A DNA stretch of 64,000 nucleotides from Spirosoma validum (GTDB taxonomy: Bacteria; Bacteroidota; Bacteroidia; Cytophagales; Spirosomataceae). The notes below the pieces were generated by a model. It saw nothing but the letters and a program-made list of their open reading frames with translations, had not been told where the DNA came from and searched no databases. A program made the translations under genes and the position numbers. Each line of letters opens with the position of its first letter. Positions within the stretch are counted from its first letter, which is position 1. Below are positions 17,757 to 26,862 of this stretch, in pieces. The DNA is taken from positions 1 through 64,000 of the forward strand of contig NZ_JACXAA010000004.1 of the NCBI RefSeq assembly GCF_014699035.1, read 5' to 3'.

Positions 17757-17826
17757 GTAGCCTGGACGGCCACGTCCGGGTCGATAAGTGATCTATACTA
17801 TACCCGGACGTGGCCGTCCAGGCTAC
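17757..17826. repeat. 25-bp perfect inverted repeat upstream of UxuA-like gene
   Basis: Arms 17757-17781 (begins GTAGCCTGGACGGCCACGTC) and 17802-17826 are exact reverse complements around a 20-base loop. It starts 9 bases upstream of the ATG at 17748 within the operon, so it will form a very stable RNA hairpin just before the start codon. It may be a dispersed palindromic element or a processing and attenuation site between permease and enzyme genes. Confidence 0.75.
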
Positions 17827-17907
17827 TCTAATCAGTTTATTCGGGATTCCCAATTCAATATATTTAACTTTTCCATAGCCTGAGTTAACAAGCTGTGGCA
17901 TGCCTTT

Positions 17908-19338
17908 TTAAACCAGTGGAAATAACTGAGCCGCGATCATAATCACAACGAGCCCCGTTACGCCCATCACGACGAGCAGGGGCGAAATGGTTTTCAGCGC
18001 TTCCTGTTCGGTTAAGTTGCTTAGTTTGCAGACGATCCAGAAACCCGCGTCATTCATCCAGGGAATCAGTTTCGAGCCGCAACCAATCGCTAAGCCCAGA
18101 TATACCGGATGAAAGGCCAGTTGTGAATTAGTGGCCATACCCGACAAAATTCCTGACGCTGTAATCAAGGCAACGGTAGCCGACCCCTGTGCCGTACGGA
18201 CAACGGCGGCAATGATAAACGCCAGCGGAATCAGCGCCATCTGGTAGCCTTTAGTCAGCTCGGCAATCCGGCCACTGATACCCGATTGCTGTAACATACC
18301 CCCAAATGCGCCACCGGCCGCTGTAATCAGGATAATGCCCCCGCCACTCATCAGCGCAGCTTGTACGAAAGGCGTCAATCCTTCTTTTTCACTTTTCTTC
18401 TGACTCAGCAAAATCAGCAAAGCCGCTACGCCCCCCGCAACGATAGCGAGGTTTTTCTCGCCCAGGAAATGCACTACGTTCACGATCGGTTTTATGGATG
18501 ACGTTTGTTCGGCACTCATCGCGCTAAAGGCCGTATCCGCGCAGATCAGCACCAGCGGGATTAGGATGGGGAGTAGCGATATACCCAACGCTGGTAAATG
18601 AGCATCTTCTTTGGCTGCGATGGCTTTGATATCTTCCAGTCGCGCATCCAGCGAATCCCGTAAGGGTATTGGCCATTTTCGATTCGCCCAGAGCGCGAAA
18701 AAGTACCCGGACGTAATGGTAAACAGCCCCACAATGGTCCCCGCAATCATCATGGTCCCGATCGGTATTTTCATTTCACCAATCAGAAACAGCGGTCCCG
18801 GGGCGGGCGGAACCAGTGAGTTAGCCATAGCCGCTCCGGCCATGATGCAGAGCACCAGCAGAAGGTAATTTTTGCCAATGCGTAGAGTCATGGCTTTAGC
18901 TAAAGGCATCATCAGGAAAATGACCGTATCGAAAAAGACGGGGATACCAATGAAAAAACTACTGATTATGAAAGCAATAGGGGCTTTTTCAATACCCGTT
19001 ATCCGTAACATGGACCGGATGATTCGCTCGGCGGCTCCGCTTTCAAGCATGCATTTGCCAATAATCGCGGCCATGGCAATCAGAATGCCGATCTTTCCGC
19101 AGGTAGCCCCGAACTCCGTCGCAATCCGTTCGCCAACGCTTTTTTTCGAGAGCGCCAGCGCGGCTGCCGGAGCGGTGCCTTTCGCGATGGCGTATTGTTC
19201 AATGACCGACGCGGGAGTCATCAGGGCTACAACAAAAGCGCCAAGGAGCAGGGCTAGAAACGGGTGCAGTTTCAAGCCAATGATACCTCCTACAACAATT
19301 AGTACACCTACGGCTAAAATAAAAAGTGGATCGGTCAT
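17908..19338 (-). CDS. GntP-family gluconate/sugar-acid:H+ symporter
   Basis: 476 residues with about twelve hydrophobic helices. Family signatures include LKLHPFLALLLGAFVVALM near the N-terminus, FGATCGKIGILIAMAAIIG, FFIGIPVFFDTVIFLMMPL, LVPPAPGPLFLIGEM and AAVVRTAQGSATVALITASG, all typical of GntP permeases for gluconate, fructuronate or related sugar acids. The neighbouring SusCD pair would deliver substrates to the periplasm, and this permease would move them into the cytoplasm for the dehydratases encoded downstream. The assignment is firm at family level; the ligand is inferred from the locus to be an aldarate or aldonate. Confidence 0.93.
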   Translation of the reverse strand: MTDPLFILAVGVLIVVGGIIGLKLHPFLALLLGAFVVALMTPASVIEQYAIAKGTAPAAALALSKKSVGERIATEFGATCGKIGILIAMAAIIGKCMLESGAAERIIRSMLRITGIEKAPIAFIISSFFIGIPVFFDTVIFLMMPLAKAMTLRIGKNYLLLVLCIMAGAAMANSLVPPAPGPLFLIGEMKIPIGTMMIAGTIVGLFTITSGYFFALWANRKWPIPLRDSLDARLEDIKAIAAKEDAHLPALGISLLPILIPLVLICADTAFSAMSAEQTSSIKPIVNVVHFLGEKNLAIVAGGVAALLILLSQKKSEKEGLTPFVQAALMSGGGIILITAAGGAFGGMLQQSGISGRIAELTKGYQMALIPLAFIIAAVVRTAQGSATVALITASGILSGMATNSQLAFHPVYLGLAIGCGSKLIPWMNDAGFWIVCKLSNLTEQEALKTISPLLVVMGVTGLVVIMIAAQLFPLV

Positions 19339-19461
19339 TCAGGAAAAAGGTTTAGTGATTTGAGGTTCATAATTGGCGGACACGTCACCTCTCTTGCGTC
19401 AGTCCCAGCTGGGAACCGTACCCATAGCCCTCGAACGAATAAACATGAGAACGTGATGACT

Positions 19462-20991
19462 TTACTTCTTATCCCACCAGATTCGCGTATCTAATAAGTT
19501 CGGGCCCTGCCGGCTAATGGCCTGTTGCACATTGGTTTTGTTAACGTTCAGTTCAGCATCCGTGTAGGTGAGCCGCCGGATGAAGGGTTCCGTTTTAAGG
19601 TCACTGCCCGGATACGGATTCGGCGTCAGAACGGGGTAGCCCGATCGGCGGAAGTTGGCCCAGGCTTCGGGACCGATCAGAAACGAAGCGATCCAGTACT
19701 GGGTGTTGATCTGTTCCAGCTCTTTCCCAGCCGTCAGTGGATTCGCCGTTACGTAGGTCGTGATGGCTGCGTCGGCAATGGCCGTGCTGGTGCCGTAGCT
19801 GGCAAGTTGCCGCATGTGCGATCGGATGCCGTTGGTGTAGAGCACAGCCGCATCGCCCGTGGTCCATTTTCGAACGACTGCTTCGGCGAGTAAGAGCTGC
19901 GTTTGCGCGTACGTGACCAGAAAACTGGGCGCTATCAAACTAGCCATTCGGGTTCGGTCGAGCTGACTGTAGTCCCACAGGCTGGCCAGTTTGGACGCAG
20001 TCACGGCTGTGGCGATAGTCGTGTTATCGTAGCCAAGCGGAGCGCCGATCTGAACCGCAGGCGTTCGGTTTGCCCGCGACTCGACCTGTTGCGCACCACT
20101 TGTCGCGCCGACGTAACGGACCGCGATGGATGCCAACCGGGGATCATTCGTTTTATTGAGGAACGTAACAAAATCTTCGGCCAGATAAAAGAACGCCGAC
20201 TGACCGCCATTTAATTGCGAACCAACGGGATTGGTAAAACTAGCCGTATGCCGGATCACGGCATTGTCATCGTTGGATTGCATGACTCCGCCCGCTACTG
20301 CTTTCGCTACGTATTCGGCGGCTTTGGTTGGATTTACTTTGGACAGGCGCATGGCTGCCCGCAGCATAAGCGAATAACCAAGCCGTTTCCATTTTGGTAC
20401 GTCACCATCGTACATGAGATCGCTAGCTACTTTAGTTTTCGTCGCATCCAAAGCCGCCGAAGCCGCATCCAGCTCGGTGAGAATATCTGTATAAACGGCT
20501 TCCTGTGTGTCGTAAACGGGGGCGATGACACCTTCCAGATAGCTCTTGCCCGCTTGCGTGTATGGAATGTCGCCATACGTATCGGTTAGGATCATGAACG
20601 AATACGCCCGCCAGATTCGCGTCATGTTGTAGAGGTTCGTGCGGTTAGGATCGTCTTTGGTTTTGGCGATCGCGTCGGTCAACTCCTTAATCACTGTCTG
20701 GTAGAACGTATTCCAGTTGCCAGCCGCCACACTCCGGTTATCCTGATTGAAATTAGCTGCCGACCCCTGGCCACTGAACGGCGTAATCATCTGTTTAACG
20801 ATGGTTGTTTCGTAGCTGAGATTGCCGTAACCCGGTACGCTGTTGATGATGGCCGTATTTAGCTGAAAGCCGGGGTCAACGGCCGTCAGCGCAACGGGAT
20901 TGACGTTCAGTTCGTCGAAACCTTTATCACATGAAGCGAGGGAAAGACAGGCAATGAGCGAAGCAGACAGGTATGTGTTAAATTTTTTCAT
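19462..20991 (-). CDS. SusD/RagB-like outer-membrane lipoprotein
   Basis: 509 residues. Signal peptide ends in a lipobox, LSLAS-C (Cys about 22), then DKGFDELNVNP, the classical start of SusD-like group 2 proteins. Further family marks are MTRIWRAYSFMILTDTYGDIPYTQA, FLLVTYAQTQLLLAEAVVRKW (a TPR-like helix pair) and a C-terminal RRLTYTDAELNVN. SusD proteins sit on SusC channels and bind the ligand as a lid. The gene is 17 bases downstream of the SusC gene on the same strand. The ligand is likely a sugar acid or a glycan containing one, given the genes that follow. Confidence 0.93.
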   Translation of the reverse strand: MKKFNTYLSASLIACLSLASCDKGFDELNVNPVALTAVDPGFQLNTAIINSVPGYGNLSYETTIVKQMITPFSGQGSAANFNQDNRSVAAGNWNTFYQTVIKELTDAIAKTKDDPNRTNLYNMTRIWRAYSFMILTDTYGDIPYTQAGKSYLEGVIAPVYDTQEAVYTDILTELDAASAALDATKTKVASDLMYDGDVPKWKRLGYSLMLRAAMRLSKVNPTKAAEYVAKAVAGGVMQSNDDNAVIRHTASFTNPVGSQLNGGQSAFFYLAEDFVTFLNKTNDPRLASIAVRYVGATSGAQQVESRANRTPAVQIGAPLGYDNTTIATAVTASKLASLWDYSQLDRTRMASLIAPSFLVTYAQTQLLLAEAVVRKWTTGDAAVLYTNGIRSHMRQLASYGTSTAIADAAITTYVTANPLTAGKELEQINTQYWIASFLIGPEAWANFRRSGYPVLTPNPYPGSDLKTEPFIRRLTYTDAELNVNKTNVQQAISRQGPNLLDTRIWWDKK

Positions 20992-21008
20992 GGTCGTCTG
21001 AGGAGGGA

Positions 21009-24000
21009 TTAGAATCGAACATTCAGATTGAAACCGATACTCCGGGTGATGGGCAATCCAGTCGCTTCGAGGCCAATCAGGTTATCGGAGGGGAAACCGA
21101 ACTGCTCAGGATGGATATTAGGCACCCATTTTTTGATGACCGCTACGTTGTTTGCCACGGCGTTTAACCGGATGCCTTTAATGAACGGAATGGTTGATGG
21201 CAGGAACCGGCTGAAGTCATAGCCAACCGTGATTTGTCGCAACTGCCATAAACCGGCATTGTAAACAAACTCCTCAGCGATATTCTGCGACCGTACCGTT
21301 TCGTAATAGGCCTGTACACCTGACTTGGTTTTGTTGATCTCGCCATTGGGGTTGACGCCATCACCAATGACGAAATTCTCTTCCCGCCCGACCAGCGTCG
21401 CTTTGTGCAGGCCGTGCCGCCAGGCGTTGTGGTTGGTGCCCGAAATCATCTTATGGCCCAATTTGAAATCGATCAGGAACGACAGACTGACTCCTTTGTA
21501 GGTAAAACTGTTGGTGAACCCACCGACCCACAAAGGCAGAGCGCTACCAAAGCTGATCTGCGTAGCAGTACGTAGCGGCCGCCCGTTTCCAGCGTCAAAA
21601 ACCTGTCGGCCCTGCGCGTCGCGTAAGTAGCCGAATCCAAACAATTGCCCGATTGGCTGGCCAACCACCTGCCGGAGTTCGCCGGTAAACTCGCCGGTTC
21701 CAACGGTGATCATGTTGTCGCTCGCACTCGTTCCCAGGTCAAGTACTTTCGTTGTGTTGTAAGCTGCATTGAGATTGACATCCCAGCTGAAACTAGCCAG
21801 TTTAATAGGGGAGAACGTAACGAGCATTTCCAAACCCCGATTCTGGCTTTGTCCCACGTTGATCAATTGCGTCAGATAACCGCCCGCGTCGGATGTTTGA
21901 GCGCGCAGAATCTGATCAGAAGATAATTTGTCGTAATACGTCAGGTCTAACCCCAGCCGGTTATTGAATAGTTTTAACTCCAGACCAACTTCTTTTTCCG
22001 AAACCCGCATCGGCCGCAGATTGGCGTTCGGAACCGTTGAGCCGCTGATGCTGGCCAGGGGTTGGGCGATGCCGCTTGGCGACGGAAATTGCTGAGCGTT
22101 AATGCCATAGAACAGGTTGTTCGCGTAAGGGGCAACGTCGGTGTCGCTGCCCACTTCGGCATAAGCTGCCCGGATTTTGCCAAAGGTGATCCATTTTGGT
22201 AGTACGTTGGCGAAGGCCTGCGAAAACACGAAACTAGCCGTTGCCGACGGATAGAGAATACTGCGATTGGCGGGCGATAAAGTTGAAAACCAGTCATTTC
22301 GAACCGTTCCATTCAGAAACAGAAAGTCTTTAAACGAAACCTCCGCTGACCCATACAGTGAGTTGACTTTCCGTTCAGATAATTCATAGGTCGGGTCCTT
22401 CTGACGACCGTTACCAATGGTATAGAGGCCGCGCGTATAGAAGTCCTGCACAAAAACGTTGTGTCGGCTAATGCGCCGGTACATCTGGTTGCCACCCGCA
22501 TTCACATTCACCCCAAAAACGCCGAATGTCTTGTTCGCACCGATCAGAAAATCGGTGTTTAGTTCGCGCACCATCCGGGAGTCCTGTGTGTACTGGCCAT
22601 TGACAAAACCGGCCGGTGCTGCCGCCTGGCGTTGGCTGCCGGTGGGCAGGTTGTAATCCTGTTCGCGGGAATAATAATCTTGCCCAACCCGAGCTTGTAG
22701 AAACAGCCAGTCCGTCATGTTGTAGCGGGCGGTCAGGTTACCGAACACGCGGTCGTTGCGGATGTTGTCGAAGCGTTTCAGCGCGAAATACGGATTGGTC
22801 CGGTTCGTAAATCGTGACCAGACCACTTCGTTCCCATTCGCATCCGACGCGTATTTTTCGAGCAGTTCAAGCGGCATGGAATTCGCCATACTGAACAGTA
22901 CAACCGGACTATAATCCTGCTCAGCAATGTTCGGTGGATTGGTCCGTCGTTCGTTCGAATAATTAACGTTTCCCGATATGGTCAGTCGTTTCGCCAGCGT
23001 CTGTGTAAACCCAAGGTTAACGGTTTTGCGGTTATAGCCCGAGCCGGGCAGAATGGTTTTGTTATCCAGATTGGATATGGATAGATTGAAACCACCAAAT
23101 TCACCTCCGGACGAGAGGCTTATCGTGTTGGTCCAGGTTTGTCCGGTTCGGTAGTAATCGGTGATCTGGTGGCGCTGCGGTTCGTAAGGGGCTACTACGT
23201 TATCAAACAAAACCTGCGTCATGCCGGGCTGGAATTTCTCACCAAAACTCCATTGCCCCGATGTCGGAAACGGAGCTGTTGGCCGAACGCCGTTTTCGCC
23301 CTGACCGTATTCGTATTGATAATCTGTATAATCTAACGGCGTATCGGTTGTGAAGTTCGTGTTGTATTCTAGGCCTATACCACTGCCGGAGCCACGGGTC
23401 TTGGTCGTAATCATGATGACACCATCTTTCGCGCGAGACCCGTATAACGCCGAAGCAGCCGCCCCTTTCAGAACGGTCATGGTTTCGATATTATCGGGAT
23501 TAATGCTACTCAGCCCATCACCCCCATCGGAGGTACGATTGCTGCCTTTTTCGGAGACGTCACCCCGGGCGCCGTAGTTCGTGTTATCGATGGGTACGCC
23601 GTTGACCACAATCAAGGGGGAGTTGTTGCCGCCGAAAGAGGATTGCCCCCGAATCCGAATCTTACTGGTTCCGGCTGGTCCTGACCCCAGCGACGTAATG
23701 TTAACCCCAGGGATTTTTCCCTGTAAGGTGTTCATGAAGTTAGCCGTTCGGTTGACGGTTATCTGATCCGACGTAACCGTTGACGTAGCGTAGCCAATGC
23801 TTTTAGCGGCTTTCTTGATGCCTAATGCTGTGACGACGACTTCGCCCAATGCTTTGCTTTCCGGCACCAGCGAAACGCTTAAATTTGACTGGTTACCTAC
23901 GCTGATCTCTTTTCCTTCGTAACCCACGAAGCTAAACACCAGCACGGTTGTCCCCGCGTCGGGAATATCCAGTTGAAACGAACCGCCAGCATTCGTAGTT

Positions 24001-24509
24001 GTGCCGCGCTGGGAGCCCTTGATGATGACGCTCACACCGGGTAAGCCCGCGCCTTTCTCATCAATAACCTGTCCTGAAATTGCCCGTTTAGGAGCTAGTT
24101 CAACCACGTTTTCGATAGGCATGATAAGACTACTTTGGTTAGAGACTGACGGATCGGCTGATAAGACAAGTTTTCTGCCCACCAGTTCATACGTAACGTT
24201 GAGAGGCTCGAAATACCTGATCAAAACTTCTTCTAGCGTGGCGTTAGTAGCTTGTATACTAATTCGTTGCCTGGGTTCGATGACCTGCGAACTATATACA
24301 AATTGTACACCAGTCGCTTTTTCAATATCCGTCAGTACTTTTTTAACTTCCTGGTTAACGGCGTGAATGGTCAGGCGTTTCTTCAGGTATTCCTGAGCAT
24401 TGGTCGGGTGCGCATATGATACGCCCATCAGCAGGAGCATAACCAAACTTTGCGCTAGCGAAAATCGCATGAGTTTAGTCCAAAATTGGCTGGTAACGTA
24501 TTTGTTCAT
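21009..24509 (-). CDS. SusC/RagA TonB-dependent transporter with STN signalling domain
   Basis: 1166 residues from ATG at 24509 (MNKYVTSQF), which gives a proper signal region ending near AHPTNAQE. Order: STN domain (about 40-110, VFVY-type secretin/TonB N-terminal fold, LEEVLIRYFEPLNVTYEL); carboxypeptidase-D-like domain (AISGQVIDEKGAGLPGVSVI); TonB box region; plug with GVNITSLGSGPAGTSKIRIR, PLIVVNGVPIDN and the LKGAAASALYGSRAKDGVI motif; then the beta-barrel ending in NLNVRF. The STN domain indicates a transducer that signals through the FecR-type anti-sigma factor encoded just upstream. It imports an oligosaccharide or sugar acid using TonB energy. Confidence 0.96.
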   Translation of the reverse strand: MNKYVTSQFWTKLMRFSLAQSLVMLLLMGVSYAHPTNAQEYLKKRLTIHAVNQEVKKVLTDIEKATGVQFVYSSQVIEPRQRISIQATNATLEEVLIRYFEPLNVTYELVGRKLVLSADPSVSNQSSLIMPIENVVELAPKRAISGQVIDEKGAGLPGVSVIIKGSQRGTTTNAGGSFQLDIPDAGTTVLVFSFVGYEGKEISVGNQSNLSVSLVPESKALGEVVVTALGIKKAAKSIGYATSTVTSDQITVNRTANFMNTLQGKIPGVNITSLGSGPAGTSKIRIRGQSSFGGNNSPLIVVNGVPIDNTNYGARGDVSEKGSNRTSDGGDGLSSINPDNIETMTVLKGAAASALYGSRAKDGVIMITTKTRGSGSGIGLEYNTNFTTDTPLDYTDYQYEYGQGENGVRPTAPFPTSGQWSFGEKFQPGMTQVLFDNVVAPYEPQRHQITDYYRTGQTWTNTISLSSGGEFGGFNLSISNLDNKTILPGSGYNRKTVNLGFTQTLAKRLTISGNVNYSNERRTNPPNIAEQDYSPVVLFSMANSMPLELLEKYASDANGNEVVWSRFTNRTNPYFALKRFDNIRNDRVFGNLTARYNMTDWLFLQARVGQDYYSREQDYNLPTGSQRQAAAPAGFVNGQYTQDSRMVRELNTDFLIGANKTFGVFGVNVNAGGNQMYRRISRHNVFVQDFYTRGLYTIGNGRQKDPTYELSERKVNSLYGSAEVSFKDFLFLNGTVRNDWFSTLSPANRSILYPSATASFVFSQAFANVLPKWITFGKIRAAYAEVGSDTDVAPYANNLFYGINAQQFPSPSGIAQPLASISGSTVPNANLRPMRVSEKEVGLELKLFNNRLGLDLTYYDKLSSDQILRAQTSDAGGYLTQLINVGQSQNRGLEMLVTFSPIKLASFSWDVNLNAAYNTTKVLDLGTSASDNMITVGTGEFTGELRQVVGQPIGQLFGFGYLRDAQGRQVFDAGNGRPLRTATQISFGSALPLWVGGFTNSFTYKGVSLSFLIDFKLGHKMISGTNHNAWRHGLHKATLVGREENFVIGDGVNPNGEINKTKSGVQAYYETVRSQNIAEEFVYNAGLWQLRQITVGYDFSRFLPSTIPFIKGIRLNAVANNVAVIKKWVPNIHPEQFGFPSDNLIGLEATGLPITRSIGFNLNVRF

Positions 24510-24566
24510 CGTTATGTAAGGGTTAGAGGAATTTTGTAGTATCTGTCTTATTCTGCATGTTCTGTA

Positions 24567-24642
24567 TATCACCGGGTTAAAACCCGGTGTAACGCATCTA
24601 TTCTATTCACAATCTCTTGCGCCGGGTTTTAACCCGGTGATA
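24567..24642. repeat. 21-bp inverted repeat made of two nested palindromes
   Basis: Arms 24567-24587 (TATCACCGGGTTAAAACCCG plus G) and 24622-24642 are exact reverse complements. Each arm is itself a palindrome (CACCGGGTT-AA-AACCCGGTG). It lies between FecR and SusC genes, so it may separate the regulatory from the structural part of the locus, or be a mobile REP/MITE-like insert. Confidence 0.7.
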
Positions 24643-24652
24643 CGTAGTATTT

Positions 24653-25774
24653 TTACCTAAAACTCTTCCGGCTAATCACAATCTGACCATCCGTTATTTC
24701 GTATGTAGCTGAGGCTGCTTTGCAGAGTAAGTCCAGCTTTTCGTAGAGCGATTCGTTGGTTAACGTAGCGGTGATTTTACAGGCGGTAAATGTTTGTTCA
24801 TCGAACTGGATTGGAATGCCGTAGCTTACTTCTAATTCGCGTAAAATCTGCGACAAGGCCACTTCATCGTAGATAAACTGGGCTTCTTTCGTGCGACTTT
24901 TCTCTACCAGGGCCGGATTGGAAACCAACGTCTTGGTCAGGTTGCCGTCACTTTTTTCGAAGATGGCGGCCTGGTTTGCGTGCAGGATCAGCCCATTCAC
25001 TTCTTTATTGTCGGGTGTTCGTTCGGATTTTGCTTTGTACACCTGCACTTTCCCCGAGAGTACCTGCACCGTTATGTTTTGGTCGGTGTCAAAGGCGCGC
25101 ACGACAAAGCGGGTACCCAATACTTTCGTCACGGTTTCGCCCGTATAGACCATAAACGGACGATTCTGGTGCTTGACAGAAAACGTACCCTCGCCTTTCA
25201 GATACACGATTCGTGCGTTCCGGGTAAAATGGGCCGGGTATCGTAGCCGACTTTCTGAGCTTAGTATTACTTCTGAGCTATCGTTAAGTATAACCCGGAG
25301 GGGTTGCTGAGTGTGATTAATCGTTTCGACCAACTGATTCGTGGCGGCATCAAGCGGCCGGGCGATTCGTTGCGTAGGCGTCTGATGGTTGATAAAAAAG
25401 TACCAGCCTATCCCAATCAAAGCAATCAGCATGGCAGCAACAGCCAATCCCCAGCGGAACGTAGCATAAAGACGGATGAAGAGGTTCTTTTTTTGATACG
25501 TATCGGTAGCAGGCTGAGATTGAGGAATAAGTAGACTGGCTTGTTCAAGAAAGTGCTCGACCTCACGTCGGATTTCACTGTCATTAATACGTTCCGGCGC
25601 AACTGTAGCCGCCCGGATAAGCTGCCTGGCCTGCTGAAAGGATTCCTGTTTTTCGGGATACTGCTGAAGAAAGGATAACCAGAACGATTCCCGCTTGCTA
25701 TACCCCCGCACCCAGGCCTGGAAGTCATTATCCTGAATAAAATCCGTTACGGTATAGGATTCGTATTGCTTCAT
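24653..25774 (-). CDS. FecR-family anti-sigma factor
   Basis: 373 residues. The cytoplasmic N-terminal part (1-107) binds the sigma factor and starts with a helical segment FIQDNDFQAWVRG. One transmembrane helix lies at about 108-128. The periplasmic FecR domain follows (LNDSSEVILSSESRLRYP, GEGTFSVKHQNRPFMV, TKVLGTRFVVRAF, VTVQVLSGKVQVY), then the C-terminal DUF4974-type domain (VALSQILRELEVSYGIPIQF, ESLYEKLDLLCKAASATYEI). It lies between ECF sigma and SusC genes and should pass the transporter's substrate-bound signal to the sigma factor. Confidence 0.95.
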   Translation of the reverse strand: MKQYESYTVTDFIQDNDFQAWVRGYSKRESFWLSFLQQYPEKQESFQQARQLIRAATVAPERINDSEIRREVEHFLEQASLLIPQSQPATDTYQKKNLFIRLYATFRWGLAVAAMLIALIGIGWYFFINHQTPTQRIARPLDAATNQLVETINHTQQPLRVILNDSSEVILSSESRLRYPAHFTRNARIVYLKGEGTFSVKHQNRPFMVYTGETVTKVLGTRFVVRAFDTDQNITVQVLSGKVQVYKAKSERTPDNKEVNGLILHANQAAIFEKSDGNLTKTLVSNPALVEKSRTKEAQFIYDEVALSQILRELEVSYGIPIQFDEQTFTACKITATLTNESLYEKLDLLCKAASATYEITDGQIVISRKSFR

Positions 25775-25800
25775 TGTAGGTTGTGGGATTGGTTAGGCTT

Positions 25801-25877
25801 GGTATGACCCCGCTGGGATCAGCTATTTACAGCCGTCATGCTTTTCTACAAACAGTTGATCTCAACGGGGTCATACC
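25801..25877. repeat. Imperfect long inverted repeat between sigma and anti-sigma genes
   Basis: GGTATGACCCCG (25801-25812) and its exact complement at 25866-25877 are followed inward by a further 12 or so pairs with three G-U pairs. The stem lies between the ECF sigma stop and the FecR start, in the same kind of place as the other operon hairpins at 24567 and 17757. Confidence 0.65.
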
Positions 25878-25947
25878 GAAGGTTGAATTCAGCATACTTT
25901 TGATTAACTGCCTGTTTCTCTGTGCTCTTTGTGCCTCTGTGGTTAAT

Positions 25948-26547
25948 TTATACTTTATCCAATAAGAGAGTCAAAAGGCCTGCGAGGCTGACTGCCCAGT
26001 GTTTGCGTAGGCTATTCAGGGATTTTTGAAGTAGGTTGTAGACCGACTGGCGACCTAAATGCATGACGTCTTCAATCTGTTCAAAGCTGAGATTCTGGTA
26101 GAAACGCAGGTAAATAAGCTCCTTCTGGCGATCGGGTAAATGATTGATTACCTGTTCCAGTTTGCGAATCTGATAGAGCTCATTTTCCTCGTCGATCAGA
26201 TGAACATCGGCCGCAAATTCGACGGAGAACGAATAATCATCGGAAAGGGTGGATTGATACGTAGTGTGCTTGCTGGACAGCTCCCGCAGAATCCGCGTTT
26301 TCAGCACGACGAGCAAGTACGAACGCACATTATCGACCGGACGAATGGATTGCTGCATTTTCCAGAGATTGACAAACATCTCCTGGATGCAATCTTTAAC
26401 AAACTCACGGTCAGCGTGTAGGCGTAGTCCCCAGTGGAAAAGATCGGCGTAGTAACTCTGCATGAGTTTCGCGAGAGCATACATATCGCCCGCCCGATAC
26501 TCTTCCCAAAGTTGTTGCGCTTCCTGCGGAGGTAGCCGTCTGCTCAT
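25948..26547 (-). CDS. ECF RNA polymerase sigma factor (RpoE-like, FecI/Sus type)
   Basis: 199 residues. Region 2: LAKLMQSYYADLFHWGLRL and FVKDCIQEMFVNLWKMQQSI. Region 4: LEQVINHLPDRQKELIYLRFYQNLSFEQIEDVMHLGRQSVYNLLQKSLNSLRKHW, a standard sigma-70 helix-turn-helix, including the HLGRQSVYNLLQKS recognition helix. Such sigma factors are held by the FecR protein and released when the partner SusC transporter is engaged, activating their own locus. The gene is first in the minus-strand locus. A long inverted repeat separates it from FecR. Confidence 0.95.
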   Translation of the reverse strand: MSRRLPPQEAQQLWEEYRAGDMYALAKLMQSYYADLFHWGLRLHADREFVKDCIQEMFVNLWKMQQSIRPVDNVRSYLLVVLKTRILRELSSKHTTYQSTLSDDYSFSVEFAADVHLIDEENELYQIRKLEQVINHLPDRQKELIYLRFYQNLSFEQIEDVMHLGRQSVYNLLQKSLNSLRKHWAVSLAGLLTLLLDKV

Positions 26548-26862
26548 GTGTTACGGTGCTTTATAGCATGAGCGTTTTTTTTGCAAAACCTAACCTCAGT
26601 TTTTGGGATTATTTTCGAAAAAAATTAGAGAATAGTCATAAACGTCTTTCAGGCGTCGGTAACGCAGATCAGCCTGACTGCTTATACTTTTATTTGTGTC
26701 AGACCTTTAGTTGCGCTGAATCACAGAATGTTACCGTTCGATAGATAGTTTGCCTGGCAGATGAGCGATGTACTTTATTTAGATACACCCACATTAGTCG
26801 TTTTCCACCTGCTCATGAATTACGACTAACGACTTGTGTTAATCCGAAAACAACCCTGAATC
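26548..26862. other. Divergent regulatory region with an 8-bp inverted repeat
   Basis: This 315-base gap lies between the ECF sigma gene and the GH13 gene and must hold both promoters. TTAGTCGT (26794-26801) and ACGACTAA (26822-26829) form an inverted repeat 34 bases upstream of the amylase ATG, a possible operator. A TACTTTAT box lies at about 26771. Confidence 0.4.
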
